Source of the DNA: Aequorivita sp.
GTDB lineage: Bacteria; Bacteroidota; Bacteroidia; Flavobacteriales; Flavobacteriaceae
DNA: 7,420 bases
NCBI GenBank assembly: GCA_020435865.1
Contig: JAGQYZ010000440.1
Span: 1-7,420, forward strand
Direction: 5' to 3'
Part shown: positions 7,258 through 7,420 of the stretch, in pieces
Layout: every line of letters begins with the position of its first letter
Numbering within the stretch: the stretch's first letter is position 1
Position numbers and translations under genes: made by a program
Notes under the pieces: generated by a model
Database searches by the model: none
The model's input: the letters and a program-made list of their open reading frames with translations, nothing else
What the model was told of the DNA's origin: nothing

Positions 7258-7308
7258 TTTTATAAAGACATTAGTAAATTGCTCTCGCACTTTCTTGTTT
7301 CAGCACTT

Positions 7309-7420
7309 TTATTTGGTTGTGCCAAAAATATCAATTGCATAAACTTTAATATCAGGATAGATTTCAAGTGCAACTGAATAAGAGCATTTGACCCGCGAAC
7401 TAATGTTAAAGTTTGTTTTG
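7309..7420 (-). CDS. C-terminal end of an unrecognised gene entering from the right edge
   Basis: A frame enters from the right edge and stays open for 36 codons, ending with TAA at 7309-7311. It ends with residues such as ALEIYPDIKVYAIDIFGTTK. The mixed polar/hydrophobic alternation looks like real coding sequence, and the other two minus frames in this stretch contain stops. The fragment is too short to assign a family. It could be a complete gene continuing outside the window or a decayed remnant. Confidence 0.45.
   Translation of the reverse strand, partial: KTNFNISSRVKCSYSVALEIYPDIKVYAIDIFGTTK

Noticed and set aside
7258..7290. GTG at 7290 as the start of the small gene
   Set aside because: It is possible, but the ATG at 7257 has a better A-rich leader and the extra 11 residues carry no motif. 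It is kept as an alternative in the gene entry.
7133..7342. Plus-strand frame of 69 codons with a hydrophobic stretch (TVSFLIILFIFIKTLV)
   Set aside because: The hydrophobic run is what the opposite strand of lysine/asparagine-rich coding DNA produces. It is antisense to the small gene and to the end of the partial gene.

Overview
The window looks like a piece of a Bacteroidota genome, most likely a marine or soil Flavobacteriaceae. Three things suggest this. The DNA is AT-rich with AT-rich translation leaders and no Shine-Dalgarno sites in front of genes. Two proteins carry a signal peptide plus the C-terminal sorting domain (type A) of the type IX secretion system (T9SS). A regulator has the TPR, membrane helix and LuxR-type HTH layout common in that phylum. 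All genes that I can support lie on the minus strand, so transcription runs from high to low coordinates.

Layout in order of transcription. At the right edge (7309-7420) is the last 36 codons of an unrecognised gene. It is followed by a small gene (6895-7257) for a 120-residue beta-rich protein of unknown function. A 331-base gap (6564-6894) holds a possible promoter and a weak inverted repeat. Next is a 550-residue membrane-anchored regulator (4911-6563) with a predicted periplasmic TPR sensor, one membrane helix, a cytoplasmic coiled coil and a C-terminal HTH. A 187-base gap (4724-4910) holds two exact TGTGACA repeats 22 bp apart, just upstream of a plausible Bacteroidota promoter, and a pair of complementary 11-base arms. 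Then come two secreted proteins only 29 bases apart. The first is a seven-bladed FG-GAP propeller (3227-4723). The second is a very large multidomain protein (1-3197, C-terminus cut by the window edge) built of cleaved-adhesin/choice-of-anchor-J-like, fibronectin III and PPC-type modules.

Working model (inference): the TPR/HTH protein senses something in the periplasm or envelope and controls the adjacent operon of two T9SS cargo proteins. Both cargoes look like adhesive or ligand-binding surface or secreted proteins, with no visible catalytic domain. The big protein shows a tandem duplication of a PPC+FN3 unit (about 245 residues) that is still recognisable at DNA level. No RNA genes, insertion sequences or CRISPR arrays were seen.
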